Origin: Streptomyces hundungensis
GTDB taxonomy: Bacteria > Actinomycetota > Actinomycetes > Streptomycetales > Streptomycetaceae
DNA: 64,000 bases
Direction: 5' to 3'
NCBI RefSeq assembly: GCF_003627815.1
Contig: NZ_CP032698.1
Location: 7,502,001 to 7,566,000, forward strand
A program made the position numbers and the translations under genes. Below are positions 1 to 13,698 of the stretch, one piece after another. The notes under the pieces were generated by a model that had not been told where the DNA came from, ran no database searches, and worked only from the letters and a program-made list of their open reading frames with translations. Numbering within the stretch: position 1 is the stretch's first letter; each line of letters begins with the position of its first letter.

Positions 1-497
1 AGGTGCGGATGGATTCCCAGTACGCCATGAAGGCGGTCACCCAGTGGCTGCCCGGCTGGAAGCGCAACGGCTGGAAGACCGCCGCCGGAAAGCCCGTCGC
101 CAACCGTGAACTCGTCGAGCGCATCGATGAGTTGCTCATGGAACGTGATGTGGAGTTCGTCTATGTGCCCGCGCACCAGGTGGGTGGCGACCCGCTGAAC
201 GCGATCGCGGACCAGGCCGCGAGCGACGCGGCCACCAGCCAGCGAGCGGCCGGTACGGCCCTGGGCGACCAGGAGTTGCCGGTGCCGGCACCGGCTCGCG
301 CCACCGCGACGCGCGCCAGGTCCGCCCCCGTGAAGAAGGCGGCGTCCACCACCAGGTCGGCCGGCTCGGGCACCCCGCGCACCATCAAGGCGAAGTTCCC
401 CGGGCGCTGCCCCTGCGGGCAGCCCTATGCCGCCGGCACACCCATCATGAAGCGCGACGGGGGCTGGGGTCACCCGGATTGCAGCCCTGTGGTGTGA
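1..497 (+). CDS. rnhA: Ribonuclease HI, 3' part (5' end outside window)
   Basis: This is the C-terminal part of an RNase H-fold protein that cleaves the RNA strand of RNA–DNA hybrids in the cytoplasm. The DSQY segment near the visible start is the third-strand region holding a catalytic Asp. WKTAAGKPVAN and the D-x-x-N-x-x-AD-x-A stretch match the end of the RNase HI domain. A low-complexity Ala/Pro/Arg linker of about 55 residues follows, then a small Cys/His knuckle (CPCG...HPDC) that could bind zinc. The frame is open to the window edge, so the true start lies upstream. The RNase H assignment is firm; the role of the tail is unknown. Confidence 0.85.
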   Translation, partial: VRMDSQYAMKAVTQWLPGWKRNGWKTAAGKPVANRELVERIDELLMERDVEFVYVPAHQVGGDPLNAIADQAASDAATSQRAAGTALGDQELPVPAPARATATRARSAPVKKAASTTRSAGSGTPRTIKAKFPGRCPCGQPYAAGTPIMKRDGGWGHPDCSPVV

Positions 498-582
498 GGC
501 ACGGGGCTGCCGTGTCACCTCTCCGGAGGGTGGCTTCGAGCGGTCCTGCCGATCCTGCGCCGTGTGACGGGCCGCGGAACGG

Positions 583-1251
583 TCAGGCGGTGGTGACGGG
601 GGTGGCCGCGTCCTCCCCCTTCTTGACGTCGGCGCCCGCCGCCTCCTTGGACGGCCCGGCGGTGTCGGCGCCGTCGGGAGCCGTGTAGAAGACGGACCGA
701 TTCTGCCGGGTGCGCTGTGCCTGCCCCTTGGCCACGAGGTTTTCCAGGGTGTTGCGTACCACGGTGCCGGCGACGGTGCGTTGCGGGTGTGCCTCGGTGA
801 GACCCGCCGTGATCTCGGCCGCCGAGCGCGGCTCACCGCTCTGCGCGAGGTGGGCCGCGACGAGGTCCCGCAGGGTGGGCGCGCCCGTGGACGCCTTCGC
901 CTTGACGGCCGGTTGCGACTGCTTCTTCGTGACGCGGCCCGCGGACTTGGCCGCCTTGCGCGCCTGCGGGACGCGCGGGGCCGAGGCCTCGGCGGTCTTC
1001 TTCCCGGTGTTCTTGGCGGTGTTGACCTGCGGCTTGGCGTTGCCCTTGGCCCTGGCGGGCGTGGGCGCGGCGGGGCTGCCGATCGCCTGGTGCATGGAGG
1101 CCAGCAGGGCGTGGTTGCTCTCCAGGACGCTCAACTGCTCCTGGAGCGCGCTGATTTGGGCGGCGATCTGTTCGCGTTCGGCGACGTTGCTGTCCAGATC
1201 GCTCTGGATCTGGGCGGCGTACTGGGACTGGAGTGTGGTGCTGTCCGGCAC
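583..1251 (-). CDS. Coiled-coil / winged-helix regulatory-type protein
   Basis: This 222-aa protein has three parts. Residues 1–60 form a heptad-rich coiled coil. A Lys/Ala/Pro-rich basic linker follows (about 65–125). The C-terminal module (about 125–195) looks like a winged helix: TLRDLVAAHL, then AAEITAGL, then a basic strand near RQNRSVFY. Such modules bind DNA, and the basic linker resembles histone-like tails, so a nucleoid or regulatory role is plausible but not shown. The start is GTG with GGAGGAACGACTC just upstream. I do not recognise a named family. Confidence 0.7.
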   Translation of the reverse strand: MPDSTTLQSQYAAQIQSDLDSNVAEREQIAAQISALQEQLSVLESNHALLASMHQAIGSPAAPTPARAKGNAKPQVNTAKNTGKKTAEASAPRVPQARKAAKSAGRVTKKQSQPAVKAKASTGAPTLRDLVAAHLAQSGEPRSAAEITAGLTEAHPQRTVAGTVVRNTLENLVAKGQAQRTRQNRSVFYTAPDGADTAGPSKEAAGADVKKGEDAATPVTTA

Positions 1252-1424
1252 GAGTCGTTCCTCCGGGGCGTGTGCGTACGTGATTGTTGCGGGATGTTAC
1301 GCGCCTCCTGTGTGCGGGGGCACCCACTTGACAGTAGATGAGACCGCGAAAGGTGCTTCAGGTCGATACAACGGCCTTGTTGAGCACATGGAGTGAGGTC
1401 CCACCCTGAGATACGTGTCGTTGC

Positions 1425-1452
1425 GTGTGGGGTGTGTGCACACACCCCACAC
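1425..1452. repeat. 28-bp perfect palindrome
   Basis: All 14 base pairs match around the centre 1438/1439, with no spacer; each arm is made of GTG/CAC-rich sequence. It lies 54 bp beyond the stop of the ligase gene and about 170 bp upstream of the GTG of the winged-helix gene, both on the minus strand. It could be a terminator for the former or an operator for the latter. Confidence 0.75.
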
Positions 1453-1505
1453 CCTCGCGCCTATGTGCTATCGGATGTAGGTGGGGACACCCTGTACAGC
1501 GAACG

Positions 1506-2756
1506 TCACTCCGGTGTCATATACCGGAGTTCGCGCTCGCCCACTGTGCGGCGCACACATGCCGCGACCACACTGCTCAGGCTTCCGGTCCGGGCGAACA
1601 AGGCGCGCTGGACGAGGGCGCCGTTGCCGTGGGCGAGCAGTTCCGCGGTCGTCTTGCGGGCCCAGACGAGGTCCCCACTGTCCTCAAGGGCCTCCCGTAC
1701 ATGGTCGAACAGGGCGCGCACGACGGTGGGTGCGGGGGCGGGCCGCATGGTCAGTGGATGCAACAGGTCGCCCTCCAGGCCCGAGCGCGCGGCCCGCCAC
1801 GCGGCGAGGCGCAACAGCTGCACCCCGTGGGTCAGGGGCGGCCGTCCGGCGCGCCAGTCACGGGCGGCGGTCTCGACCAGGGCGCGCCCCAGGCATGCCA
1901 CCAGCAGGGTGGTGGTGGCCTCCAGACACACGTCCGCGACGCGGATCTCCACGGTGGGATAGCGGTGGGAGAGCCGGGCGTCGAAATAGATCATGCCCCG
2001 GTCGCGCACCACACCACTGGTCACCATGGAGTCGACCTGGGCGTGGTAGCGCTCGGCCGAGCCGAAGACCCCGGTCGGCCCGGACATGGGCCACCGCCCC
2101 CACACCCGGCTGCGATAACTGCTGTACAGGGTGTCATTGCCCTGCCAGTACGGTGAGTTGCCGCTCAGCGCGGTCAGGACGGGCAGCCACGGCTGGATCC
2201 GGTCCACGACCGCGACCCCTTCGTCGTCCGATGCGGCCGACACATGCACATGGCAACCGCAGGTGAGTTGTTCCTGGGTCGTCAGGCCGAACTGCTTCTC
2301 CATCCACTGGTAGCGATGGCTCACGTTGATGGCGGGCTGGGCGGGCAGCGGTGAGGTGGCGAGCGCGGCCACCGCCGCCCCGGCCTCCAGCGCGTGCCGG
2401 GCCGCCTCGCGGCGCCAGCGCAGTATCTCCGCGCCGAGTTCGTCCATGTCGGTCTGCGGCCGGGTGCCGAACTCCAGCTGCTGGCCCTGGAGTTCACCCG
2501 CGAAGGTCTCCCTGGACGCACCGCCTCCCGCGGCCGCGCACTTGGCCAAGCGGGCCAGAACCTCCGAGGAGAGGGCACAGGGATGCCCGGTGTGCGGGTC
2601 GACCAGGAGCAGTTCCTCTTCCACGCCTACGGTGCGCAAAATGACGCTCCCATCCTGTCCGGGCGCCGCCGGGCGGCACGGAAAAACGGCCGGGGGCACC
2701 AGCATGCCCGGCTCGCGGCCCCCGCGGTTCCCGGTGAGGGGCCCTCTTTCGGTCAC
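1506..2756 (-). CDS. YbdK-type carboxylate-amine ligase (glutamate–cysteine ligase 2 family)
   Basis: The ATP-grasp-like GCS2 family forms an amide between a carboxylate and an amine; E. coli YbdK has weak glutamate–cysteine ligase activity. The diagnostic VGVEEELLLVDP opens the domain at about residue 43. CGCHVHV and the later NSPYWQG stretch are family active-site segments. The length (416 aa as drawn) slightly exceeds the family norm. The first 40 residues look non-conserved, so an internal start (for example the ATG at 2705) is possible. Actinomycetes use mycothiol rather than glutathione, so the true substrate is open. It is probably monocistronic. Confidence 0.8.
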   Translation of the reverse strand: MTERGPLTGNRGGREPGMLVPPAVFPCRPAAPGQDGSVILRTVGVEEELLLVDPHTGHPCALSSEVLARLAKCAAAGGGASRETFAGELQGQQLEFGTRPQTDMDELGAEILRWRREAARHALEAGAAVAALATSPLPAQPAINVSHRYQWMEKQFGLTTQEQLTCGCHVHVSAASDDEGVAVVDRIQPWLPVLTALSGNSPYWQGNDTLYSSYRSRVWGRWPMSGPTGVFGSAERYHAQVDSMVTSGVVRDRGMIYFDARLSHRYPTVEIRVADVCLEATTTLLVACLGRALVETAARDWRAGRPPLTHGVQLLRLAAWRAARSGLEGDLLHPLTMRPAPAPTVVRALFDHVREALEDSGDLVWARKTTAELLAHGNGALVQRALFARTGSLSSVVAACVRRTVGERELRYMTPE

Positions 2757-2979
2757 ACCCAGAAGCGCCCGGAAACCCCGGTCCCAGCAGTCACCCGAGC
2801 ACCCGGCGGGCCGCTACCGCACCAGCCGCACCACCGTGACGGACACGCCACCGACCGGGGGTGAATCCCCGGTGCCCGGGCGCCGCCACGGTATTGCTTG
2901 GGACGCGAGCGCCGAAGTGCACTCAGCGACGCTCGCGGCACCACAGGAACGTCGCGGCACCTCGCGAACGTACGGATGA

Positions 2980-3525
<546 letters not shown>

Positions 3526-3829
3526 TCGAGGCCCGGCCCGCCACCCCCGACGGCTGAGAGCGCCTGAGGTTGCGTCCGCAAGTGTGGGAGCGGTGAGTTT
3601 CGGACATACCTGCATTCATGGGGTCCGGGGGTGCGCTGTCCCCCCAAAAACCTTCGCCTCGCGCGGGGTGGAGTCCTGTGTCCACAGGCCTCAACACCAG
3701 CAATTCATGCGGTCGTTGCCCGGATCTGGCCGATGATTCTCTTGATCCATTGACAGAATGGCACAAGAAACGACCGAAAGTGTCCTGTTTGTTTTGACTC
3801 CTGATCGGCGCGAGGTGAAGGTCTCGTGC
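3526..3829. other. Intergenic region before the NRPS locus
   Basis: There is no convincing gene in these 304 bp. A short G5/C5 hairpin at about 3627–3645, followed by AAAAA, may end the DUF6299 transcript. A TTGACA at about 3751–3756 could be a -35 box for the exporter gene, but I see no good -10 at the expected spacing. Confidence 0.4.
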
Positions 3830-5206
3830 ATGTCCCCTTCGTCCCAGGCCGCTTCCGGTGGTCCGCTCCGTATGCGCGATTTCCGCCTGCTGCTCGCCGG
3901 AGCCGCGGCCGGACAGGTGGGTGCCCAGGTCACCCTGGTCGCACTGCCCCTGGTGGCCGTGCTCGAACTCAAGGCCCCCGCCTTCCAAGTGGGACTGCTC
4001 ACCGCCGCCGAGACCGCCGCGTTCCTGCTCATCGGACTGCCCGCAGGCGCCTGGGTCGACCGGATGCGCAAGCTGTCGCTGATGATCCGCGCCGACGTGG
4101 TGCGCTGTCTGGCCATGGCCAGCGTCCCGCTCGCCGCGGCGGCGGACGCGCTGACCATGGCCCAGCTGTATGTGGTGGCCCTGGTCGTGGGCGTCGCGAG
4201 CGTCTTCTTCGACGTGGCCCACCAGAGCTATCTGCCCCAACTCCTGCCCCGGGAGCACCTGGTGGCCGGGAACGGCGCGCTGGAGACGGTACGGTCCTCG
4301 GCGCAGGTGGCGGGGCCGGGCCTGGGCGGCGGGCTCGTTCAGCTCGTCGGCGCCCATCTGGCCATCGTGGCCGACGCCATCGGCTACGCCGTGTCCGCCC
4401 TGTTCCTGCTCGCCATCCGCCGTCCCGAGGACAAGCCCGAACCGGTCCCCGGCGCCTCCCTGCGCAAGGAGGTCGGGGAAGGCCTGCGCTTCGTCCTCGG
4501 CCATCCGCTGCTGCGCGTCATCGCCGGCGCCACCGGCCTCGGCAACTTCTTCACCGCCATGCTGATGGCCACCCAGACCGTCTTCCTGGTCCGGGTCCTG
4601 GACCTGGCGCCCGCCGCGGTCGGCGTGATGCTCTCCGCCTCGGCCGTGGGCGGACTCGCCGGCGCGCTCTGCGCGGGCCGGCTGGCCCGTAGCTTCGGCC
4701 AGGCCCGCATCATCTGGCTCTCCGCCGTGGTGTCCGGGCCGTTCGCGCTGCTGTGGCCGCTGTCCGGCAAGGGCGCGGCCGCGGCCCTGTTCGCGCTCGC
4801 CTCCGGCGTGGTCTTCTTCGGCGCCGTGGTCTACAACGTCGCCCAGGTGAGCTTCCGTCAAACCCTGTGCCCGCCACGCCTGTTGGGGCGCATGAACGCC
4901 ACGCTGCGCTTCCTCATGTGGGGCACCCTGCCGCTCGGCGCGCTCGTCGGCGGCGCCGTCGCCGAGGCCTCGGGCGCCCGCGCCGCGCTGTGGATCTGTG
5001 CCATCGGCTTCCTAGTGGTGCCCCTGCCGCTGCTGCTCTCCTCGCTGCGCCGCATGCGCGACCTGCCCGAGACCGCGCACCCCGAGACCGCGCACCCCGA
5101 GACCGCGCACCCCGAGACCGCGCACCCCGAGGACGACGTACGGCAGGACGCGGCGCCCGGACACGACGCGGCGCCCGGACACGGCGAGAGCGTCCCCGTC
5201 GCCTGA
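3830..5206 (+). CDS. MFS exporter of the NRPS locus
   Basis: This is a major facilitator superfamily permease of about 458 aa with twelve predicted hydrophobic helices. The conserved loop 2–3 motif is present (GAWVDRMRK). Overall it resembles the EntS-like exporters (MFS_3) often found with siderophore and NRPS clusters. I chose the ATG at 3830 because AGGTGAAGG sits 8 nt upstream; an in-frame ATG at 3758 lacks a site. The cytoplasmic C-tail holds four tandem PETAH repeats encoded by an exact 15-bp repeat. It starts the gene row of the NRPS locus and is likely the product exporter (inference). Confidence 0.85.
   Translation: MSPSSQAASGGPLRMRDFRLLLAGAAAGQVGAQVTLVALPLVAVLELKAPAFQVGLLTAAETAAFLLIGLPAGAWVDRMRKLSLMIRADVVRCLAMASVPLAAAADALTMAQLYVVALVVGVASVFFDVAHQSYLPQLLPREHLVAGNGALETVRSSAQVAGPGLGGGLVQLVGAHLAIVADAIGYAVSALFLLAIRRPEDKPEPVPGASLRKEVGEGLRFVLGHPLLRVIAGATGLGNFFTAMLMATQTVFLVRVLDLAPAAVGVMLSASAVGGLAGALCAGRLARSFGQARIIWLSAVVSGPFALLWPLSGKGAAAALFALASGVVFFGAVVYNVAQVSFRQTLCPPRLLGRMNATLRFLMWGTLPLGALVGGAVAEASGARAALWICAIGFLVVPLPLLLSSLRRMRDLPETAHPETAHPETAHPETAHPEDDVRQDAAPGHDAAPGHGESVPVA
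5066..5125 (+). repeat. Four tandem 15-bp repeats in the exporter C-tail
   Basis: The unit CCCGAGACCGCGCAC is repeated four times in frame and encodes PETAH-type pentapeptides at the end of the MFS protein. Copy number can change by slippage without frameshift. Confidence 0.9.
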
Positions 5207-5301
5207 CCCCCTTACCCGGTACCCGGTCAACCCCCCCTCGACCGTCCGCCCGTTCACGGCCGCCCCCCACGCCGAGTGTTTCCGACCCGAGAGAGGATCA
5301 C

Positions 5302-6594
5302 GTGCTCCCCAGCATCACGGGCCAGTATCTGGCCCGCTACCAGCGCCTCGGCGCGGGTGACCCGGCGGCCGCGCTGCTGCCCGTCACCGGGGCCCAGCGG
5401 CGCTTCCTGCTCGTACGCTCCCTGGACCCGGCGGGGCGGGCGGACATCGTCCCGATGTTCTTCGCGTTCCCGCGCGGAACCGTCGACGCGGCACGGCTGC
5501 GCGCCGCCGCCAACCATCTCGCCGCCCGCCACCCCGTGCTGCGCTCCCAGCCGTGCGTCGTACGCGGCACCCCCGTCCTGCGGCCGGACGCGGCCGGCGT
5601 ACCGCTGGAGCACATACCCGGCGCGCCGGGCGAGAGCGCGCGGGACGCGCTGCGCCGGGTGCTCGCGCGCTGGGCGCCGAACGGGCCGCCGCTGCGCCTG
5701 TTCCTCGCCCACGACGGCCCCGGGGCCCAGGAGGAACTGCTCGCCGTCGTCCTGGACCACACCGCCTGCGACGGCCAGTCGCTCGCCCGCATCGTCGAGG
5801 AACTCGGCGCCGCCTACCGCGACCGCCGGGGGCCGGACGACGTGTCGCCCGCCGAGGCCGCCACCGAACTCGCCGCCTACCGGGGCGCCGTCCTGCGTCA
5901 GCTCGGCGCCGAGGACCGCGCCGCCTCACCCCGGACCCTCGCGTACTGGGCAGAACGGCTGCGCACCGCCCACGAACAGGCCCCGCCGCCCGGGACCCGC
6001 TCCATCGCCGCCGGATTGCCCAGCGGTGCAGCGGAGTTGAGGATCCCCTCGCCCGCCGGGGTAGTCCCCTTCCCCGCGCTGCTCGACGCCTGCCGCGCCG
6101 CGGCCGCCGCCCTGTACGGGAGCGGACCCGTATCGCCCATCGGCTATCCGTGGGGAGGGCGCCCGTCCGGCGCCGAGCAGGTACTCGGCTGCTTCCTCAA
6201 CACCGTGGTCTTCCCGGCCGACACCCGCGGCCCCGTCTCGCCGGACGTCACGGCCACCGACTGGTGGGACGACCTGGACCGCGCCGACACCCCCTTCGAC
6301 GAAGTGGTGCGGGCGGCCCGCGCGGGCGGCTCCGCCTGGTCCGGCCGGCTCGACGGCCTGCTCACCGTGGACGACGCCCGCCACCGCGCCCCCCTCGACC
6401 TCGACGGGACCACCGGCCGCGAAGTGCACATCGGCGGCCGACAGGTCCGCGCCCCCTTCGCGGTGGCCGCCACCCAGGGGCCCGAACTCCACCTCCGCAT
6501 GGTGTGGGACCGCACCGTCCTCGACGACGACGCGGCCGAGTCCGCCTTCGCGGCGCTGTGCGCGGCGCTGCCCGCAGAGGCCCAGGCCCGCTAG
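5302..6594 (+). CDS. Stand-alone NRPS condensation-domain protein
   Basis: This 430-aa protein consists of one condensation (C) domain, the enzyme unit that joins two carrier-bound amino acids. The active-site motif normally HHxxxDG reads DHTACDG at about residues 152–158: the first His is Asp, while the catalytic second His and the Asp-Gly are kept. The later 'GCFLNTVVFP' segment matches the C5 region. The start is GTG with GAGAGGATCAC directly upstream. It lies 95 bp after the exporter and 159 bp before the C-A-T gene. A free C protein could supply the condensation step missing from the A-T proteins encoded downstream (inference). Confidence 0.82.
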   Translation: MLPSITGQYLARYQRLGAGDPAAALLPVTGAQRRFLLVRSLDPAGRADIVPMFFAFPRGTVDAARLRAAANHLAARHPVLRSQPCVVRGTPVLRPDAAGVPLEHIPGAPGESARDALRRVLARWAPNGPPLRLFLAHDGPGAQEELLAVVLDHTACDGQSLARIVEELGAAYRDRRGPDDVSPAEAATELAAYRGAVLRQLGAEDRAASPRTLAYWAERLRTAHEQAPPPGTRSIAAGLPSGAAELRIPSPAGVVPFPALLDACRAAAAALYGSGPVSPIGYPWGGRPSGAEQVLGCFLNTVVFPADTRGPVSPDVTATDWWDDLDRADTPFDEVVRAARAGGSAWSGRLDGLLTVDDARHRAPLDLDGTTGREVHIGGRQVRAPFAVAATQGPELHLRMVWDRTVLDDDAAESAFAALCAALPAEAQAR

Positions 6595-6753
6595 ACCCAC
6601 CCCCGCCGCACGCGGACGACGACCCGTCACCGCGTACCCCGAACTCCCCAGCATCCGGCCGAGCCGCGCGATCCGCGGACCGGCCGGCACGCCGCCGTGC
6701 GGGCGCACGACCGCGTTCCGCGCCACCCGCCCCGACAACCCAAGGGACCGCCC

Positions 6754-9959
<3,206 letters not shown>

Positions 9960-9960
<1 letters not shown>

Positions 9961-11855
9961 TGACCGAGCAGTTGATGGACCGTCAGAACACCGAGCCCGC
10001 CAGTGCCGCCCCCAGCGTCCTGCACGGCGCACCCCTGACCGGCGCCGCCGAACCCACCGTGCTGGCCCGCTTCGAGGAGTGGGTGCGCACCACGCCCGAC
10101 GCCCCCGCGGTCATCGACGGCGAGCAGCGCTGGAGCTATGCGCAGCTCGACGAGGCGGCCACGTCCGTCGCCGAAGCACTGGCCGGCCGGGTGCGGCCCG
10201 GCGAGCTCGTCGGCGTCTGTCTGGACCGCTCGGCGGCCCTGGTGGTCACCGCGGTCGCCCTGGCCCGCGTCGGCGCGGTCTATCTGCCGCTCGGCCCCCG
10301 CCCGGGAGAGCGCCGCATCGACGCCGTCACCGAGGACATCGGCGTCGTCTGCCTCATCGGCGACCCGGAACTGCTGCCGCAGCGTCAAGTGGCGGCTGAG
10401 CAGGTCGAGTTGACACTTCCGGCCGAGGGAGCGAACGCCGCCGCCCGCGTCGTCGCCTCCTTCGGGGCCGTCGCGCCGGGCGCCCGCACCGCGCCGCCCG
10501 AGGCCCTGTACGCCGTGCTCACCTCCGGCTCCACCGGCCGCCCCAAGGCGGTCGCCGTCGCCGAACCCGCCCTCGCCACCCTCCTCGACTGGTACCGCGC
10601 CGAGACCGGGATCGCCCCCGGCGACCGCCAGTCCCTCCTCATCGGCGTCGCCTTCGATCCGCACCTGCTGGAGCTGTGGGGCGGCCTGACCTCCGGCGCC
10701 GCGCTCATACCCGCCCCCGACGAGGTCCGCTGGGACCCGGCGGCCCTCACCGACTGGTGGCGCGAGGCCGAGGTCACCCTCGCCGTAGCGGCCACCCCCA
10801 TGGTCGAACCGCTCCTGGACCGACCCTGGCCCCAGGACCTGTTGGTGCGCCACCTCATGGTCGGCGGCGACCGGATGCGGCGCCGCCCCGGCCCCGATGT
10901 GACCGCCACCGTCCACAACGCCTACGGCCCCGCCGAAGCCACCGTGGTCACCACCACCCACGCCATGCGACCGTCCGACCCGGACGTGAACGTGGACGCC
11001 GCACCGCCCATCGGCCTTCCCGTCGCGGGCGCGACCGTCGCCGTCACCGACACCGACGGCACCGTCCTGCCGCGCGGCACCGACGGCGAACTGCGCATCG
11101 GCGGCACCTGCCTGGCCCTCGGCTACCTCGACCCCGAGCTGACCGCACGCCGCTTCACCCCGCCGCCGGCCGGCCTGCCCGACCTGGACCGCATGTACCG
11201 CACCGGCGACCGGGTACGCATGCTCGACGACGGCCGCCTTGAGTTCCTAGGCCGTCTCGACGACCAGGTCAAGATCAGCGGCGTGCGCATCGAACCCGCC
11301 GAGGTCGAGGCCGCGTTCGAGCACGACCCGGCCGTCCGCAGCGCCGTCGTCACCGCCCCCCGGGACGCCGAGGGCCGCGCCCGGCTCGTCGCGTACGTAC
11401 TGCCCGCGGCCGGCGCCACCCCCGACCCGGACGACCTCCTCACCGCCGTACGCGCCTGGCTCCCCGAGCAGGCCGTCCCCTCGGCCGTACGCGTCGTCGA
11501 CGCCTTCCCCCTCGACGCCAACGGCAAGGTGGACCGCCCCGCCCTGGTGAAGCACGCCGAGGAGTCCCCCGCGAACCCCGCGGCCGAGGCCGCCCTGCCC
11601 GAGGGCGCGAGCCCCGACGAACTCCTCGTCCTCACCTCGGTACGCGACCTGCTCGGCCGCCCCGAGACCACCCTGGAGGACAACTTCACCGACGCCGGAG
11701 GCACCTCCATCCTCGCGGCCCGGCTCCTCGAAGCTCTGGAGAAGGCGACCCAAGTACGCCTGCGGGCACCGGAGTTGCTCCGCCAGCCCGACCTCAGGGC
11801 GATCGCCGCCGTACTCGGCAGGCGCCGCACCACCGCGCACACCGCGAGGCCCTGA
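9960..11855 (+). CDS. NRPS adenylation–carrier didomain (A-T)
   Basis: This 631-aa protein activates an amino acid as AMP ester and loads it on its own carrier. The core motifs are LTSGSTGRPKAV at about 189, YGPAEAT, YRTGDRVR and NGKVDRPAL with the catalytic Lys. The carrier site is GGTSILAA (Ser about 582), unusual for having Thr instead of His before Ser. There is no C domain. The specificity residues read by eye as D-P-L-V-M-G-A-V-V-K. Asp235 indicates an alpha-amino acid, but I do not know a matching substrate. The ATG overlaps the previous stop by one base, with AAGGAG upstream, so translation is coupled. Confidence 0.9.
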
Positions 11856-11901
11856 CGTGACGACTTCGCGGCCCCTGTTCGACGACCGGAAGGAAACGAC
11901 C

Positions 11902-13698
11902 GTGACCGTGGTACCGACCGGACTGCCCGCCCTGGTGGCGCGGCACGCCGAACGCACCCCGCACGCCCTCGCGGTGGCGGACGGCGACACCACCCTGACG
12001 TACGCGCAACTCGCCTCCGCCGCCCGCCGCCTCGCCGCCCACCTCCAGGACCGGGGCGTACGCGCCGGGGACTCCGTGGCGCTCCTGATGCCGCGCTCGG
12101 CCAGGACCGTGGTCGCCCAGCTCGCCCTGTGGTGGGCCGGCGCCGCCTGCGTACCGCTCGACCCCGCGCACCCCCGTCCCCGTACGGCGGCCATGCTCGA
12201 AGACTCGGGCGCCACCTTGACCGTCGGCGACAGCAAGCTCCTCGAAGCGGCCGGTCCGACCGGCGCCGTCCTCGCCCTGCCCGCCGACGAACAGCTCGCC
12301 GACGTGGAGACCACCGGCGACGGCCCCGGCCCTGACGACGTTGCGTTCGTCATGTTCACCTCCGGCTCCACCGGCCGCCCCAAGGGCGTCGCGATCCGCC
12401 ACGGCGCCATCGCCGAGCTCGTCACCGACCCGGACTACGTCACCGTCACCGCACGCGACCGGGTGCTTCTGCACTCCCCGGCCACCTTCGACGGCTCGAC
12501 GTTCGAAGTGTGGTCGGCGCTCGCCAACGGCGCGGCCGTCGTGGTGTGCACCACCGAGCGGCCCTCGTTCGAAGACCTCGCCAAGGAGGTGGGACGGCAC
12601 GGCGTCACCGTGGCGTTCTTCACCACCGCCCTCTTCCACCAGCTCGCCACCCGCCGCTCACGCGTCTTCTCCCTGCTGCGCACCGTCGTCGTCGGCGGCG
12701 AGGCGATGGCCTCCCAGCACGCCCGCGCCGTGCTCCGCGCCTTCCCGTGGGTGGAACTGGTCAACGGCTACGGCCCGACCGAAACCACCACCTTCGCCAC
12801 CGCCCACCGCGTCAGCGACGCCGACTGCGAAGGGCCGGTGCCCATCGGCCGGCCCGTGGCCGGAGCCACCGCCCACATCCTCGACGAGGCGGGCTCGACC
12901 GTCGCCGACGGCGCCCGCGGCGAACTGTGGATCGGCGGCACCCGCCTGGCCCACGGATACACCGGGCGGCCCGAGTTGACCGCCGAACGCTTCGTCGACC
13001 ACCCCGCCCTCGGCCGTCTCTACCGCACCGGCGACCTCGTCTCGGCCCGCCCCGACGGCGTCCTCGACTTCCACGGCCGCACCGACGACCAGGTCAAGGT
13101 GCGCGGTTTCCGCATCGAACCCGGCGAGATCGAGCACGCCCTGCGCGAGCAGCCGGAGCTGGACGACGCGGCCGTCACCGTACGCCGCCCCACCCCCGAC
13201 GACGCCCGCCTGGCCGCCTATGTGGTGGCAGGCCCCGGCCCGGTGCCCCGCCCCGAGGCGCTCCTGGCCCGTCTCACCGCCGTCCTGCCCGCGCACCTGG
13301 TCCCGGACGAGCTGACCGTCGTCGAGCGGCTGCCCCTCACCACCTCCGGCAAGGTCGACCGCCGGGCCCTCGCGGACCTCGCCACGGCCGCCGAGACCAA
13401 GGGCGCCGCCGAACCGCTCACCCCGCTCCAGCAGGCCGTCGCCGAGGTGTGGAGCCGCTCGCTCGGCTGTGAGGTGACCCGGCCCGACGCCGACTTCCTC
13501 GACCTCGGCGGCCACTCCCTGCTCGCCCTCGTCGTCGCCGATGACCTGCGGGAGGACCTCGGCGTGGAGCTGTCGCTCGCCGACTTCTTCGCCGCCCCCA
13601 CGGTGGCCGGACACGCCGCCCTCGTCGAGCGCGCCCTGCTCGCCACCCACACCGATCTGCACCCCGACGCGACCGAGGACACCGATGGCCGCCACTGA
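11902..13698 (+). CDS. NRPS adenylation–carrier didomain (A-T), branched-chain-type code
   Basis: This is a 598-aa A-T protein. Motifs: FTSGSTGRPKGV (about 153), NGYGPTETTT, YRTGDLVS, TSGKVDRRAL with Lys, and carrier LGGHSLLAL (Ser about 537). Specificity residues read by eye as D-G-F-F-V-G-G-T-F-K, close to the Val (D-A-F-W-I-G-G-T-F-K) and Ile (D-G-F-F-L-G-V-V-Y-K) codes, so Val/Ile or a similar aliphatic residue is likely. I chose the GTG at 11902 because GGAAGGAAACG precedes it. An earlier in-frame GTG at 11857, two bases after the previous stop, would add 15 residues. Like its neighbour it lacks a condensation domain. Confidence 0.88.
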   Translation: MTVVPTGLPALVARHAERTPHALAVADGDTTLTYAQLASAARRLAAHLQDRGVRAGDSVALLMPRSARTVVAQLALWWAGAACVPLDPAHPRPRTAAMLEDSGATLTVGDSKLLEAAGPTGAVLALPADEQLADVETTGDGPGPDDVAFVMFTSGSTGRPKGVAIRHGAIAELVTDPDYVTVTARDRVLLHSPATFDGSTFEVWSALANGAAVVVCTTERPSFEDLAKEVGRHGVTVAFFTTALFHQLATRRSRVFSLLRTVVVGGEAMASQHARAVLRAFPWVELVNGYGPTETTTFATAHRVSDADCEGPVPIGRPVAGATAHILDEAGSTVADGARGELWIGGTRLAHGYTGRPELTAERFVDHPALGRLYRTGDLVSARPDGVLDFHGRTDDQVKVRGFRIEPGEIEHALREQPELDDAAVTVRRPTPDDARLAAYVVAGPGPVPRPEALLARLTAVLPAHLVPDELTVVERLPLTTSGKVDRRALADLATAAETKGAAEPLTPLQQAVAEVWSRSLGCEVTRPDADFLDLGGHSLLALVVADDLREDLGVELSLADFFAAPTVAGHAALVERALLATHTDLHPDATEDTDGRH

